NCBI GenBank assembly: GCA_963922705.1
Contig: CAWUJS010000027.1
Span: 1-23,534, forward strand
Origin: TMED27 sp963922705
Lineage (GTDB): Bacteria > Pseudomonadota > Alphaproteobacteria > Micavibrionales > Micavibrionaceae
DNA: 23,534 nt
Reading direction: 5' to 3'
Below the pieces are notes generated by a model. That model did not search any database. It was given only the letters and a program-made list of their open reading frames with translations, and was not told where the DNA came from. A program made the position numbers and the translations under genes. Shown in pieces: positions 14,894-22,109 of this stretch (position 1 is the first letter of the stretch; every line of letters starts with the position of its first letter).

Positions 14894-16165
14894 CTAATTA
14901 TGGCCTATATCCTCACAGTCTTGCAAGACATGTCCTGCAAGATAGAGGGAACCTGTTATTAAAATATGGCTTGGTTTTTTGCTTTTTATTTCATTCAGCG
15001 CTTCTTGATAGGTTTTAGCTTGGATAGCAGATATGCCATCCAATATTTTGTGTAGGTCTTGTGCTGTCATAGAAGCGGGCTCATCGGGAAGTTGTGTGAG
15101 ATATAAAAAATCGCAATGGTCAATCCATTGCTTTACAAAGTTTTTAGGGTCTTTATGTTTCATCATGCATAAAATGACTGCAATCTCTCCATCTTTTTTG
15201 AAAGATTTTAGCGTTTCCCCGATTGCTTTTCCTGCGTCCTCATTATGCCCACCATCAAGCCAGATTTTTGTAGTTTCAGGAAAACCAAAATGTTTGGATG
15301 GTAGATATTGCATTCTGGCTGGCCAAATGATGGATTTTAACCCTGTATTGACGTGATCTTTCGTAACTGGAAATTGCTGTTGCAAAAGATCGATTACGGT
15401 CAAAGCTGTGTTCATATTATCTTGCTGATGTTTACCCTTTAGCGCTGGTGGATCATATTGATCCAGGTGTGATTTGCTCTGCACCATCTGTGCATCAACC
15501 TCTTTTGCTTTACTTTCAAAGACTTTAAAAACATCAGTATGTTTTTGTGCGCCGATGATGCATGGTGTTTGAGGCTTCATGATCCCTGCTTTTTCCGCAG
15601 CAATTTGTGCGTATGTATCGCCAAGATAATCCATATGATCAAGGCCGATCATATTAATGATAGTTGCCATTGGTTTTTGTATAATATTCGTACAATCAAG
15701 CCGTCCGCCCAGTCCAACTTCCAGTAAGCAAATATCAGCCTTTGTTCGTGCAAATGCCGCAAAAGCCATTGCTGTTGTGATTTCAAAAAACGTGATACTA
15801 CGCTCTTCATTCTTTTGCAGTGCTTCATCGATGAGTGCTTCTAGTGCTTTATTATCAATGGGCTTTCCATTCAAAACAATGCGTTCGTTAAAGCGGATTA
15901 AATGCGGTGAGGTATAGGCATGCACACTATATCCAGCCGCTTCGTAGATGCTTTTGAGTGTTGCGATGATTGAGCCTTTACCATTGGTTCCGGCGACATG
16001 GATAGTTGGCGGCAAATTATCCTGAGGGTTATCAAAAGCTTCTAACAGGTTTAAAAAAGGTGGGCGAAAGGATAGATCAATCGCTTTATCACGGTTCAGG
16101 GTGTAGAGCTTTTGTAGCTTGTCTTCCAGTGTTTTTGAAGGATGTTTGATGTCACTTTGATACAT
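14894..16165 (-). CDS. folC: Bifunctional folylpolyglutamate synthase / dihydrofolate synthase
   Basis: FolC adds glutamate to dihydropteroate and extends folate polyglutamate tails using ATP. The 423-residue protein is a Mur-ligase relative: the ATP loop is HVAGTNGKGS (56-65), then YTSPHLIRFNERI, FEITTAMAF, the LLEVGLGGRLDCTN motif and GLDHMDYLG, with the C-terminal glutamate-domain motif IWLDGGHNEDAG. All are intact and the length is normal. It follows accD on the minus strand with a gap of 308 bp that holds an opposite-strand coiled-coil gene, and is tightly followed by chvI. The trpA-accD-folC order is common in Alphaproteobacteria; continuation directly into chvI-chvG is less familiar to me. 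Confidence 0.95.
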   Translation of the reverse strand: MYQSDIKHPSKTLEDKLQKLYTLNRDKAIDLSFRPPFLNLLEAFDNPQDNLPPTIHVAGTNGKGSIIATLKSIYEAAGYSVHAYTSPHLIRFNERIVLNGKPIDNKALEALIDEALQKNEERSITFFEITTAMAFAAFARTKADICLLEVGLGGRLDCTNIIQKPMATIINMIGLDHMDYLGDTYAQIAAEKAGIMKPQTPCIIGAQKHTDVFKVFESKAKEVDAQMVQSKSHLDQYDPPALKGKHQQDNMNTALTVIDLLQQQFPVTKDHVNTGLKSIIWPARMQYLPSKHFGFPETTKIWLDGGHNEDAGKAIGETLKSFKKDGEIAVILCMMKHKDPKNFVKQWIDHCDFLYLTQLPDEPASMTAQDLHKILDGISAIQAKTYQEALNEIKSKKPSHILITGSLYLAGHVLQDCEDIGHN

Positions 16166-16238
16166 AATGTTCTTATTTTGTACTTTTTATTTGATTTTTA
16201 AGTTTGTAATGATACGCTGAATATAGAGGTTTAAATAT

Positions 16239-16472
16239 ATGGATAATCTTGAAAATCATACAGAAAATCATACAATAGAGATGCTCCAAAAAATCCATCA
16301 GCGTCTTGAAAAGCTTGATTCTCTTGAAAAAGAGGTTCGTGAAGGGTTTTCTGCTATAAAAAGTCATAATGCTGGCTTTGCAGGTGACGTGTATAGCTAT
16401 GAGAGACGCCTTATTAACCTTGAAGACGAGTTTTTGAAGCTAAAAAGAAAAATAGAGCAATTGCATCAATAA
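16239..16472 (+). CDS. Small coiled-coil hypothetical protein, 77 aa
   Basis: Nearly the whole protein is a predicted coiled coil: MLQKIHQRLEKLDSLEKEVR and ERRLINLEDEFLKLKRKIEQ show heptad spacing of Leu and Ile, split by a short loop (SHNAGFAGDVYS). There is no signal peptide or membrane helix. AGAGG at 16225-16229, nine bases before the ATG, is a good ribosome site. Similar short coiled-coil proteins (EVREGF and RRLxxLE patterns) occur widely in Proteobacteria without known function. It is transcribed against the surrounding accD-folC genes, divergent from folC, and ends one base from the accD stop. The antisense frame here is not convincing. Confidence 0.75.
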   Translation: MDNLENHTENHTIEMLQKIHQRLEKLDSLEKEVREGFSAIKSHNAGFAGDVYSYERRLINLEDEFLKLKRKIEQLHQ

Positions 16473-16473
16473 T

Positions 16474-17346
16474 TTAATTTTCCTTCACGTGTGTTGTTTT
16501 TTGCATTAAAAGACCCAAAATGCGGCCTAATGTTTCATGCAATTCACCCCGGGGGACGACTTGATCAACAATACCGTGCTCTTGCAAATATTCTGCTGTT
16601 TGGAAATCATCCGGCAGGGTTTCGCGCACAGTTTCCTCAATCACGCGGCGCCCTGCAAAACCAATTGTTGCGCCGGGCTCAGCCAAGTGAATATCGCCCA
16701 CCATAGCAAAAGATGCGCTCACGCCGCCTGTTGTTGGATCCGTAAGGAGAACAATATAAGGGAGTTTTGCTTCTTTGACCATTTCAACGGCAATGATGGT
16801 GCGCGGCATTTGAATGAGTGATAGCATGCCTTCCTGCATGCGCGCGCCGCCTGATGCCGGTATCACGATAAAAGCAGATTGTGTTTTGATAGCTTCCTCG
16901 GCAGCTTTGACGATGCTTTCACCAACGCGTGACCCCATTGATCCACCCATAAAGCTGAAATTAAACGCTGCAATGACGGTATTATTCCCGCCGATTGTTC
17001 CTTTTGCGAGCGTTATCGCGTCTTTTAAGCCAGTTTTACCCTGTGCGTCTTTCAGGCGATCGCTGTATTTCTTTTTATCCTTGAATTTAAGCGGGTCGAG
17101 CGCGACTTCGGGTAAAGGCAGAGTCTCATATTTCCCCTCATCAAACATAATTTTGAGACGCTCGGGAACCGTGATCCGCAAATGATGCCCGCAATGATAG
17201 CAAACCTTATTATTAGCCTCGAGGTCACGATTAAAGAGCATGCCCTCACATTTCGGGCATTTATCCCAGAGATTATCCGGAATATCCTTTTGATCGCTTA
17301 CCATGGAGCGGATTTTGGGTGGTAATATGTCACTGAGCCAATTCAT
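16474..17346 (-). CDS. accD: Acetyl-CoA carboxylase carboxyltransferase subunit beta
   Basis: AccD with AccA transfers the carboxyl group from carboxybiotin to acetyl-CoA, making malonyl-CoA for fatty-acid synthesis. The 290-residue protein has the N-terminal four-Cys zinc ribbon (Cys30, Cys33, Cys49, Cys52 in DKCPKCEG and VCYHCGHH) and the carboxyltransferase crotonase-like core. The core includes NFSFMGGSMGSRVGE, PASGGARMQEG and LTDPTTGGVSASFAMVGD, then IGFAGRRVIEETV. The length is typical. It lies 11 bp downstream of trpA, indicating a shared transcript, and faces the small coiled-coil gene tail to tail. accA is not in the window. Confidence 0.96.
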   Translation of the reverse strand: MNWLSDILPPKIRSMVSDQKDIPDNLWDKCPKCEGMLFNRDLEANNKVCYHCGHHLRITVPERLKIMFDEGKYETLPLPEVALDPLKFKDKKKYSDRLKDAQGKTGLKDAITLAKGTIGGNNTVIAAFNFSFMGGSMGSRVGESIVKAAEEAIKTQSAFIVIPASGGARMQEGMLSLIQMPRTIIAVEMVKEAKLPYIVLLTDPTTGGVSASFAMVGDIHLAEPGATIGFAGRRVIEETVRETLPDDFQTAEYLQEHGIVDQVVPRGELHETLGRILGLLMQKTTHVKEN

Positions 17347-17357
17347 AGAGTGACCTT

Positions 17358-18161
17358 TTATAGATTTTTTAAAGAATCTGCAAGGGTTGAGACTTGTGAT
17401 ACTACTTTTTGTACTAAATCAGCGGCATTTGCATTATCGGCGATGGTTTGAACAATGGATGAGCCAACAACGACAGCATCGCCGATTTTACCAAAATTTG
17501 CCGCATCTTCGGGGGTTTTAATGCCAAAACCGATTGCAACGGGCATGTTGGACTGCTCCTTAATTGCGGCGATATGCGGCGTGATTTCCGATAGATCAGC
17601 CTTTTTCGTACCAGTGACACCGGTAATTGACACATAATAGAGAAAGCCACTTGCGCCGTGCAAAAGGGTCTCAAGGCGCATTTGATCCGTTGTTGGAGTC
17701 ACAAGGCGGATCAAATTGAGGTCATGAGCACCGGCATGCACCTCTAATTCTTGTGATTCTTCGGGAGGCAGATCAACGATAATTAGCCCATCGACGCCAG
17801 CTTGATTGGCATCAGTGCAGAATGCCTCAAGGCCATAAGCACGCACAGGATTGATATAACCCATTAAGATAATAGGAGTATTGTTGTTCTCTTTTCGAAA
17901 TTCCCGAACTATTTCAAGGGTTTTGACCATATTGGCCCCACTTGCCAGCGCGCGTTGGCTTGCCAGATCGATGGTGGGGCCATCGGCCATTGGGTCGGTA
18001 AAGGGCATGCCCAGCTCTATAATATCCGCGCCAGCATTTGGCAAAGCTTTGAGTATTTCAAGGCTTTGGTCGTGGGTTGGATCACCTGCGGTGATAAAGG
18101 TCACGAGCGCTGGTCGGTTCAGGGTTTTTAATGTGTTGTCAATTCTGGTTTTTGAAGTCAT
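17358..18161 (-). CDS. trpA: Tryptophan synthase alpha chain
   Basis: TrpA cleaves indole-3-glycerol phosphate to indole, which is channelled to TrpB. The 267-residue TIM barrel keeps both catalytic acids, Glu49 (DIIELGMPF) and Asp60 (DPMADGP). Other conserved parts are FITAGDP, VDGLIIVDLPPEE, the mobile loop FLYYVSITGVTGTK and the phosphate-binding AIGFGIKTPEDA and VVVGSSIV. AAGG lies close upstream of the ATG. trpB and trpF, commonly just upstream of trpA, are absent: a 393-bp non-coding region and lipB occupy that side, so the trp cluster has been split. It is the likely first gene of the transcript running into accD. Confidence 0.96.
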   Translation of the reverse strand: MTSKTRIDNTLKTLNRPALVTFITAGDPTHDQSLEILKALPNAGADIIELGMPFTDPMADGPTIDLASQRALASGANMVKTLEIVREFRKENNNTPIILMGYINPVRAYGLEAFCTDANQAGVDGLIIVDLPPEESQELEVHAGAHDLNLIRLVTPTTDQMRLETLLHGASGFLYYVSITGVTGTKKADLSEITPHIAAIKEQSNMPVAIGFGIKTPEDAANFGKIGDAVVVGSSIVQTIADNANAADLVQKVVSQVSTLADSLKNL

Positions 18162-18554
18162 AGCCTTGTTTTAAACCACGAATGAACCTCAATGAACACT
18201 AAATTTTTCCTGCATAGGTTTTGAATCGTTTTTATGGGTATTTAAGGTGTTGATATTGTTTTATATTTTAAAGATCCTTCAGTTTGTTTTTCATTTTTGC
18301 TTAGGGGGGGGAGGTTTGTTTTTTGTTGACGGTAGATTGCTGCGGTTATTGTCATTGTGAGCGACGGTAGGCAGCGAAGCAATCTTAATGTTCGCCTGCG
18401 CTAAGATTGTGTTGAGATTGCATTGCTATTGCTTCGTCGGGCTAAAGCCCTTCTCGCAATGACGAATAATTGATGTGATTATAGGATAATATTCTTATTT
18501 TTGCAAGTTGAGGTTTTTGAGGCGCGTAAAAATATTTACTGTAGTTGCTCCAGT
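18162..18554. other. 393-bp intergenic region between lipB and trpA
   Basis: No coding frame is supported here. From the trpA side it holds two tandem AATGAAC units (18181-18187 and 18191-18197, 10-bp period). An AT-rich stretch follows that probably includes the trpA promoter, then a run of eight G residues (18304-18311) and the REP-like element 18345-18470. Last comes a short AT-rich tail next to the lipB stop. No clean intrinsic terminator for lipB was found. Confidence 0.6.
18345..18470. repeat. REP-like palindromic repeat (CATTGCGAG / GAAGCAATC type)
   Basis: The left arm carries GTCATTGTGAG and GCGAAGCAATCTTA; the right arm, read on the minus strand, carries CGTCATTGCGAG and GACGAAGCAAT, so the arms are imperfect inverted copies. 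Nested dyads add structure: CAATCTTA/TAAGATTG in the centre (18380-18387, 18402-18409) and GGGCTAAAGCCC at 18439-18450. I recall sequences of the CATTGCGAG...GAAGCAATC kind as dispersed intergenic repeats in many bacterial genomes. There is no coding capacity. Confidence 0.75.
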
Positions 18555-19187
18555 TTAAAAAATCTCGCCAAACATCCTCTGTAAGGCCTGATCAACCGCA
18601 TCCATCCGAGCATCCACGCCAAGCGCCTTTAAGCTCGTCACACCATGCTCACGAATACCACAAGGTACAATCCCGCTAAAATGTTCCAGCTTAGGATCAA
18701 CATTGATCGCAATGCCATGGAGCGTAATCCAGTGCCGCACCCGCACACCTATGGCCGCGATTTTCTCCTCAAACCTATTGCCTTGGGCATCCTCGCGCAC
18801 CACCCAAATCCCGATACGCCCATCTCTACGCTCACCCAAAACACCAAATTGTGCCAATGTACGAATAATCCATTCTTCCAACTGCCAGACATATTTCTTG
18901 ATATCCGGCTCTCCCTGACGTCTTTTCAAGTCCAGCATCACATAAGCCACACGCTGCCCCGGCCCATGATATGTATGCTCACCGCCGCGCCCGCTTTCAT
19001 AAACCGGAAAGCGCGGATCAAGCAAATCAGCACCCTTCGCACTCGTCCCCGCCGTATAAAGCGGTGGATGCTCTAAAAGCCAAACACATTCGTCTTCGCC
19101 CCTTGCACGAATTCCGGCTACTCGGGCATCCATAAAAGCAAGTGCATCTTCATAATCTACTAAATCAAAACTTTTTTTAAATTCCAT
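18555..19187 (-). CDS. lipB: Octanoyl-[acyl-carrier-protein] transferase (lipoate synthesis)
   Basis: LipB moves octanoate from acyl carrier protein to lipoyl domains of E2 and H proteins, before LipA inserts sulfur. The 210-residue protein keeps RGGEHTYHGPG (67-77), the catalytic Lys142 in EEKIAAIGVRV, HGIAINV, and the nucleophile Cys176 in SGIVPCGI followed by GVTSL. These are the defining residues of the family. AGAAGG close before the ATG supports the start. It is divergent from the thioredoxin-like gene (63 bp between starts) and is separated from trpA by the repeat-containing gap. lipA is not present. Confidence 0.96.
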   Translation of the reverse strand: MEFKKSFDLVDYEDALAFMDARVAGIRARGEDECVWLLEHPPLYTAGTSAKGADLLDPRFPVYESGRGGEHTYHGPGQRVAYVMLDLKRRQGEPDIKKYVWQLEEWIIRTLAQFGVLGERRDGRIGIWVVREDAQGNRFEEKIAAIGVRVRHWITLHGIAINVDPKLEHFSGIVPCGIREHGVTSLKALGVDARMDAVDQALQRMFGEIF

Positions 19188-19250
19188 GTAACCTTCTTAA
19201 TGCATCGCACGAATTTTCAACAGATATATAACTCAAATGGAGATCTTAAG

Positions 19251-19700
19251 ATGAAAAAACTACTATCAATTCTAACTTTAGCGATGTTAGCCATCACCCC
19301 TCAAGCCATTGCCGATGCCCATGGCGAGAAAAAGGCTATGATGGAAGAAAAAGCACAAGTTGCAACAACCGCAGTGGCGTTTCATGCAGATTGGTGCGGC
19401 GGCTGTAAAATCCTCGAGCCAAAAATGAAAGAAGTCATGGATAGCCTGGATGCAGAAACAAAAGCAAAATTTGCCTCTGTTAAATTCGACTTCACAGATG
19501 ATACAACAAAATCAGCCAGCAAAAAAACAGCCATGGAAAAGGGTATCAGCAATGTTTTTCCAGCCGGTGAAGGTAAGCCGCCAACAGGTGTTGTAAAATT
19601 AATCGACAATGCTACTGGAACAGTGCTCGCAAAAATTCACTACAAAATGAGCGCAGAAGAAATCAAAGGCGTGATTAAAGCAGTAACTGCACGCAGTTAA
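19251..19700 (+). CDS. Secreted thioredoxin-fold protein with CGGC site
   Basis: Starting from ATG 19251, supported by GGAG eight bases upstream, the product is 149 residues. A longer frame from 19200 lacks support. A signal peptide (MKKLLSILTLAMLAITPQAI, cut near ADA) sends it to the periplasm. The thioredoxin domain follows: AVAFHADWCGGCKILEP with redox cysteines 49 and 52, a long acidic and Lys-rich middle, and KPPTGVVKLID, which probably contains the cis-Pro. CGGC differs from thioredoxin CGPC and DsbA CPHC, so the redox role (reductant, cytochrome maturation or other) is not predictable. A strong hairpin follows the stop. Confidence 0.85.
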   Translation: MKKLLSILTLAMLAITPQAIADAHGEKKAMMEEKAQVATTAVAFHADWCGGCKILEPKMKEVMDSLDAETKAKFASVKFDFTDDTTKSASKKTAMEKGISNVFPAGEGKPPTGVVKLIDNATGTVLAKIHYKMSAEEIKGVIKAVTARS

Positions 19701-19712
19701 AGTAGGCTACAG

Positions 19713-19740
19713 GCTACTCTGCTGCTTGCAGCGGAGTAGC
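19713..19740. terminator. Strong 13-bp hairpin after the thioredoxin-like gene, no T-run
   Basis: GCTACTCTGCTGC and GCAGCGGAGTAGC pair with one mismatch (G-T as RNA) around a two-base TT loop, 12 bp after the stop codon. The position suits a terminator or 3' stabiliser for the plus-strand gene, but the following sequence TGAAGAGTGAC has no T-run. It is therefore not a textbook intrinsic terminator. Confidence 0.5.
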
Positions 19741-19775
19741 TGAAGAGTGACAATTTGGCGATCATCGTGCAATTT

Positions 19776-19807
19776 TGTACATTCTCTTCCTTGATTTTGA
19801 ATGTACA
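19776..19807. repeat. Inverted repeat, 9-bp perfect arms, between convergent genes
   Basis: TGTACATTC (19776-19784) and GAATGTACA (19799-19807) are exact reverse complements around a 14-nt loop. It lies 15 bp beyond the def stop on the minus strand and could end that transcript. The sequence after it on that strand (AAAATTGC) lacks a good U-run. Confidence 0.45.
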
Positions 19808-19822
19808 GTCGTTACAGTTTAA

Positions 19823-20347
19823 TTACAGAAGATTTTGCTTTCTCATTTTATCAAGTTTACGAAGCAACATATTACGCTTTAATGATGAGAGGTAATCTAT
19901 AAAAAGTATACCATTAAGATGATCGATTTCATGTTGTACGCAATGAGATAAAAGCCCATCAGCTTCCAGCTCGGATTCTTTCCCGTTATAGTCAAGATAT
20001 TGAACACGTACACGCGCTGGACGTTCAACTTCCGCATATTGCTTGGGGATAGATAAGCAGCCCTCTTCCATAATGCTCATTTCTTCAGATTCGTATATGA
20101 TTTCAGGATTAGCCATGAAGATAGGAGACGCTTCTTCTCCGTCATCCTGGCGAGCAAGATCCATAACCAAAACACGATTTAAAAGCCCAACTTGATTTGC
20201 AGCTAAACCTATACCGGGAGCGTCATACATTGTGGCAAGCATTTTATCCATTTGCTTTTGTATGTCTGTATCAACCACATTAACAGGCTGTGCTTTTGTT
20301 TTCAGAACCGAATTTGGAACCTGAACAATATCGTATAATTTTCTCAT
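19823..20347 (-). CDS. def: Peptide deformylase
   Basis: Def removes the formyl group from nascent N-terminal methionine. The 174-residue metalloenzyme has all three family motifs: GIGLAANQVG (45-54), EGCLS (95-99, metal ligand Cys97) and HEIDHLNG (139-146, two His ligands and catalytic Glu140). It lies 32 bp downstream of rmuC on the same strand, probably one transcript. In many bacteria fmt follows def, but here def is the last gene before the convergent thioredoxin-like gene, so fmt must be elsewhere. Confidence 0.97.
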   Translation of the reverse strand: MRKLYDIVQVPNSVLKTKAQPVNVVDTDIQKQMDKMLATMYDAPGIGLAANQVGLLNRVLVMDLARQDDGEEASPIFMANPEIIYESEEMSIMEEGCLSIPKQYAEVERPARVRVQYLDYNGKESELEADGLLSHCVQHEIDHLNGILFIDYLSSLKRNMLLRKLDKMRKQNLL

Positions 20348-20379
20348 AAAGTTTTAGGTAAGGATTTATACGCAAAAGG

Positions 20380-21690
20380 TCAACCATGTTTCTTTTTCGG
20401 TATATCGTTTAAGTTCTCCAATACAGATTGCGCCTCAGGTGCATTGAGCGCCCGAATAGAATGATCGATAGGATCAATGCTTTCAATATCCTTCATTTGA
20501 GAAGAGACTTCCAATGCATCAAATTTCCGTGCCTTTGAAAATACGTTACGCTCTAAAGAACCAATGGCATCATTATAAGCATTCATCGCAGATGAGAGGC
20601 CGCGCCCAACTTTTTGTACGTGTCCGGAAAAAGTAGAAAGACTTTTATACAATTCACTACCAAGCTCAGAAATTTCACGTGCATTTTGTGCCAGTTGTTC
20701 TTGTCGCCAACCATACATCACAGCTTTTAAAAGTGAAATTAAAGTTGTTGGCGTCGCGGGAATAACTTTTTGATCAACGCCCGTTTCAATGAGAGAGGGG
20801 TCAATTTCAAGCGCAGCAGAAAAATAACTTTCACCAGGTAAAAACATGACAACAAATTCCGGTGTATCAAATTGCTCCCAGTAAGATTTGGAGCCAAGCT
20901 GTTTGATATGCGTTTTAACATGCCTTGCATGACGATCAAGTGCCGTACGTCTTTCTTCTTCAGAAATCCCATCCTTAATGGCATCAAGGTAACCTTCAAG
21001 CGGTGCTTTTGAGTCAATAACCAAACACTGACCACCAGATAATTTCACAATTACATCAGGTCGTTGTCCAGAATTAGCCGTAATTTGCTGTTCAAAATGG
21101 ACACCTTCAATCATTCCCGCCATTTCAAGACAACGTTTAAGTTGCATCTCTCCCCATTGTCCACGTGTCGAGGGAGAACGTAACGCTTGAACCAAAGTTG
21201 CTGTTTCCTGGCGAAGCTTGACCTGATCATCAGTCATGTTTTTCAAATGTGTTTCGAGTTCTGCGTACGCCTTTATACGTGTTGTCTCTAAATGCGCAAT
21301 TTTTTTATCCATATTTTTAAGCGCTTGATTGACAGGATCAACAAGATCAGCAATAGCTTTTTGGCGTTTATCCATATCATGTACGTTATCGGACTGCGTA
21401 GCTTTGAAACGCTCTTGCGCCAAAGTTAAGAATTGTTGATTACTCTTACTCAAAGCCTCCTGTGCTGTTGCTTTAAAGCGCGAATCCAGCACTGCGCCTG
21501 CTGTTTCTAAAGCATTTTTTTCGGCCTTTATCTGTGTTTTGAGCTCTGCATTTTGAATAATTAATTTTTGCCGGGATAGCAGAAAAAATAAACCAATCAA
21601 CAGAGCACCAAGACAAAAGCCACTGGTAAAAAATATGCCATATTGAAGAAGGGTTTCAAATTCTATGATTTGGTTCACATTATTTTCCAT
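20380..21690 (-). CDS. rmuC: DNA recombination protein RmuC homolog
   Basis: RmuC-family proteins limit inversions at short inverted repeats and have a predicted nuclease-like core; the activity is poorly defined. The 436-residue protein has an N-terminal membrane anchor (about residues 14-38), a long coiled coil (about 40-180), then the RmuC core. The core includes STRGQWGEMQLKRCLEMAGM, QRPDVIVKLSGG, LVIDSKAPLEGY, EFVVMFLPGESYFSAAL and PTTLISLLKAVMYGWRQEQ. These are the conserved blocks of the family in the right order. Rmu-type function is interesting beside a genome region rich in inverted repeats, but no link is shown. It precedes def and follows a small membrane protein gene by 135 bp. 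Confidence 0.94.
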   Translation of the reverse strand: MENNVNQIIEFETLLQYGIFFTSGFCLGALLIGLFFLLSRQKLIIQNAELKTQIKAEKNALETAGAVLDSRFKATAQEALSKSNQQFLTLAQERFKATQSDNVHDMDKRQKAIADLVDPVNQALKNMDKKIAHLETTRIKAYAELETHLKNMTDDQVKLRQETATLVQALRSPSTRGQWGEMQLKRCLEMAGMIEGVHFEQQITANSGQRPDVIVKLSGGQCLVIDSKAPLEGYLDAIKDGISEEERRTALDRHARHVKTHIKQLGSKSYWEQFDTPEFVVMFLPGESYFSAALEIDPSLIETGVDQKVIPATPTTLISLLKAVMYGWRQEQLAQNAREISELGSELYKSLSTFSGHVQKVGRGLSSAMNAYNDAIGSLERNVFSKARKFDALEVSSQMKDIESIDPIDHSIRALNAPEAQSVLENLNDIPKKKHG

Positions 21691-21825
21691 GTTCTTAACC
21701 TAACAGGCTTACAAAACAACCGCAAGGACAATGAAAACAAAAATAGAACATTTAAAAATAAAAAATCATATGTAATGCTTTGTCGAATTTATAATTACGT
21801 AAAAATTAATGGTAAGCATGAATCA

Positions 21826-22083
21826 CTAACGATTTTCTGTATCTTTTCGACTTTCAAATGATCCTTTATGAAGATGAATATGATAACTTTGAACAGCAGC
21901 GTAAGCTGTTACAGCGGCAACAAGCCAGACGAAAAGCCCATACGTCCATTTAAGGCCGCGATCTTCTAACAAATCTTTTTTTGAACGGTTCTTCAACAAG
22001 CCATTAAGAATTAAAATCCCAAGACAAAATCCCGCTAAAAATCCGATTGTGCCAAACACATAAACCATATAAATAAAGATCAT
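21826..22083 (-). CDS. Small two-helix membrane protein, hypothetical
   Basis: From ATG 22083 it is 85 residues; a TTG at 22104 or an ATG at 22068 are alternatives, none with a good ribosome site. Two hydrophobic segments are clear: an N-terminal one (VYVFGTIGFLAGFCLGILIL) and another (WTYGLFVWLVAAVTAYAAV), joined by a basic loop (LLKNRSKKDLLEDRGLK). The tail is polar and charged. I do not recognise a family. It is divergent from uppP with only 26 bp between the chosen starts, so their promoters must overlap each other's coding or leader sequence. Confidence 0.7.
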   Translation of the reverse strand: MIFIYMVYVFGTIGFLAGFCLGILILNGLLKNRSKKDLLEDRGLKWTYGLFVWLVAAVTAYAAVQSYHIHLHKGSFESRKDTENR

Positions 22084-22109
22084 AGAAAACACGGAAACAA
22101 TCAAGTCCT

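Noticed and set aside
16173..16367. 64-codon minus-strand frame between accD and folC
   Set aside because: It lies antisense to the coiled-coil gene, is rich in Phe, Tyr and Lys as expected for noise, and has no ribosome site.
16491..17185. Several plus-strand frames opposite accD
   Set aside because: All are shadows of the well-supported accD gene.
18181..18197. Start of a CRISPR-like or iteron array (AATGAAC twice)
   Set aside because: Only two 7-base units occur, with no further repeats or spacers.
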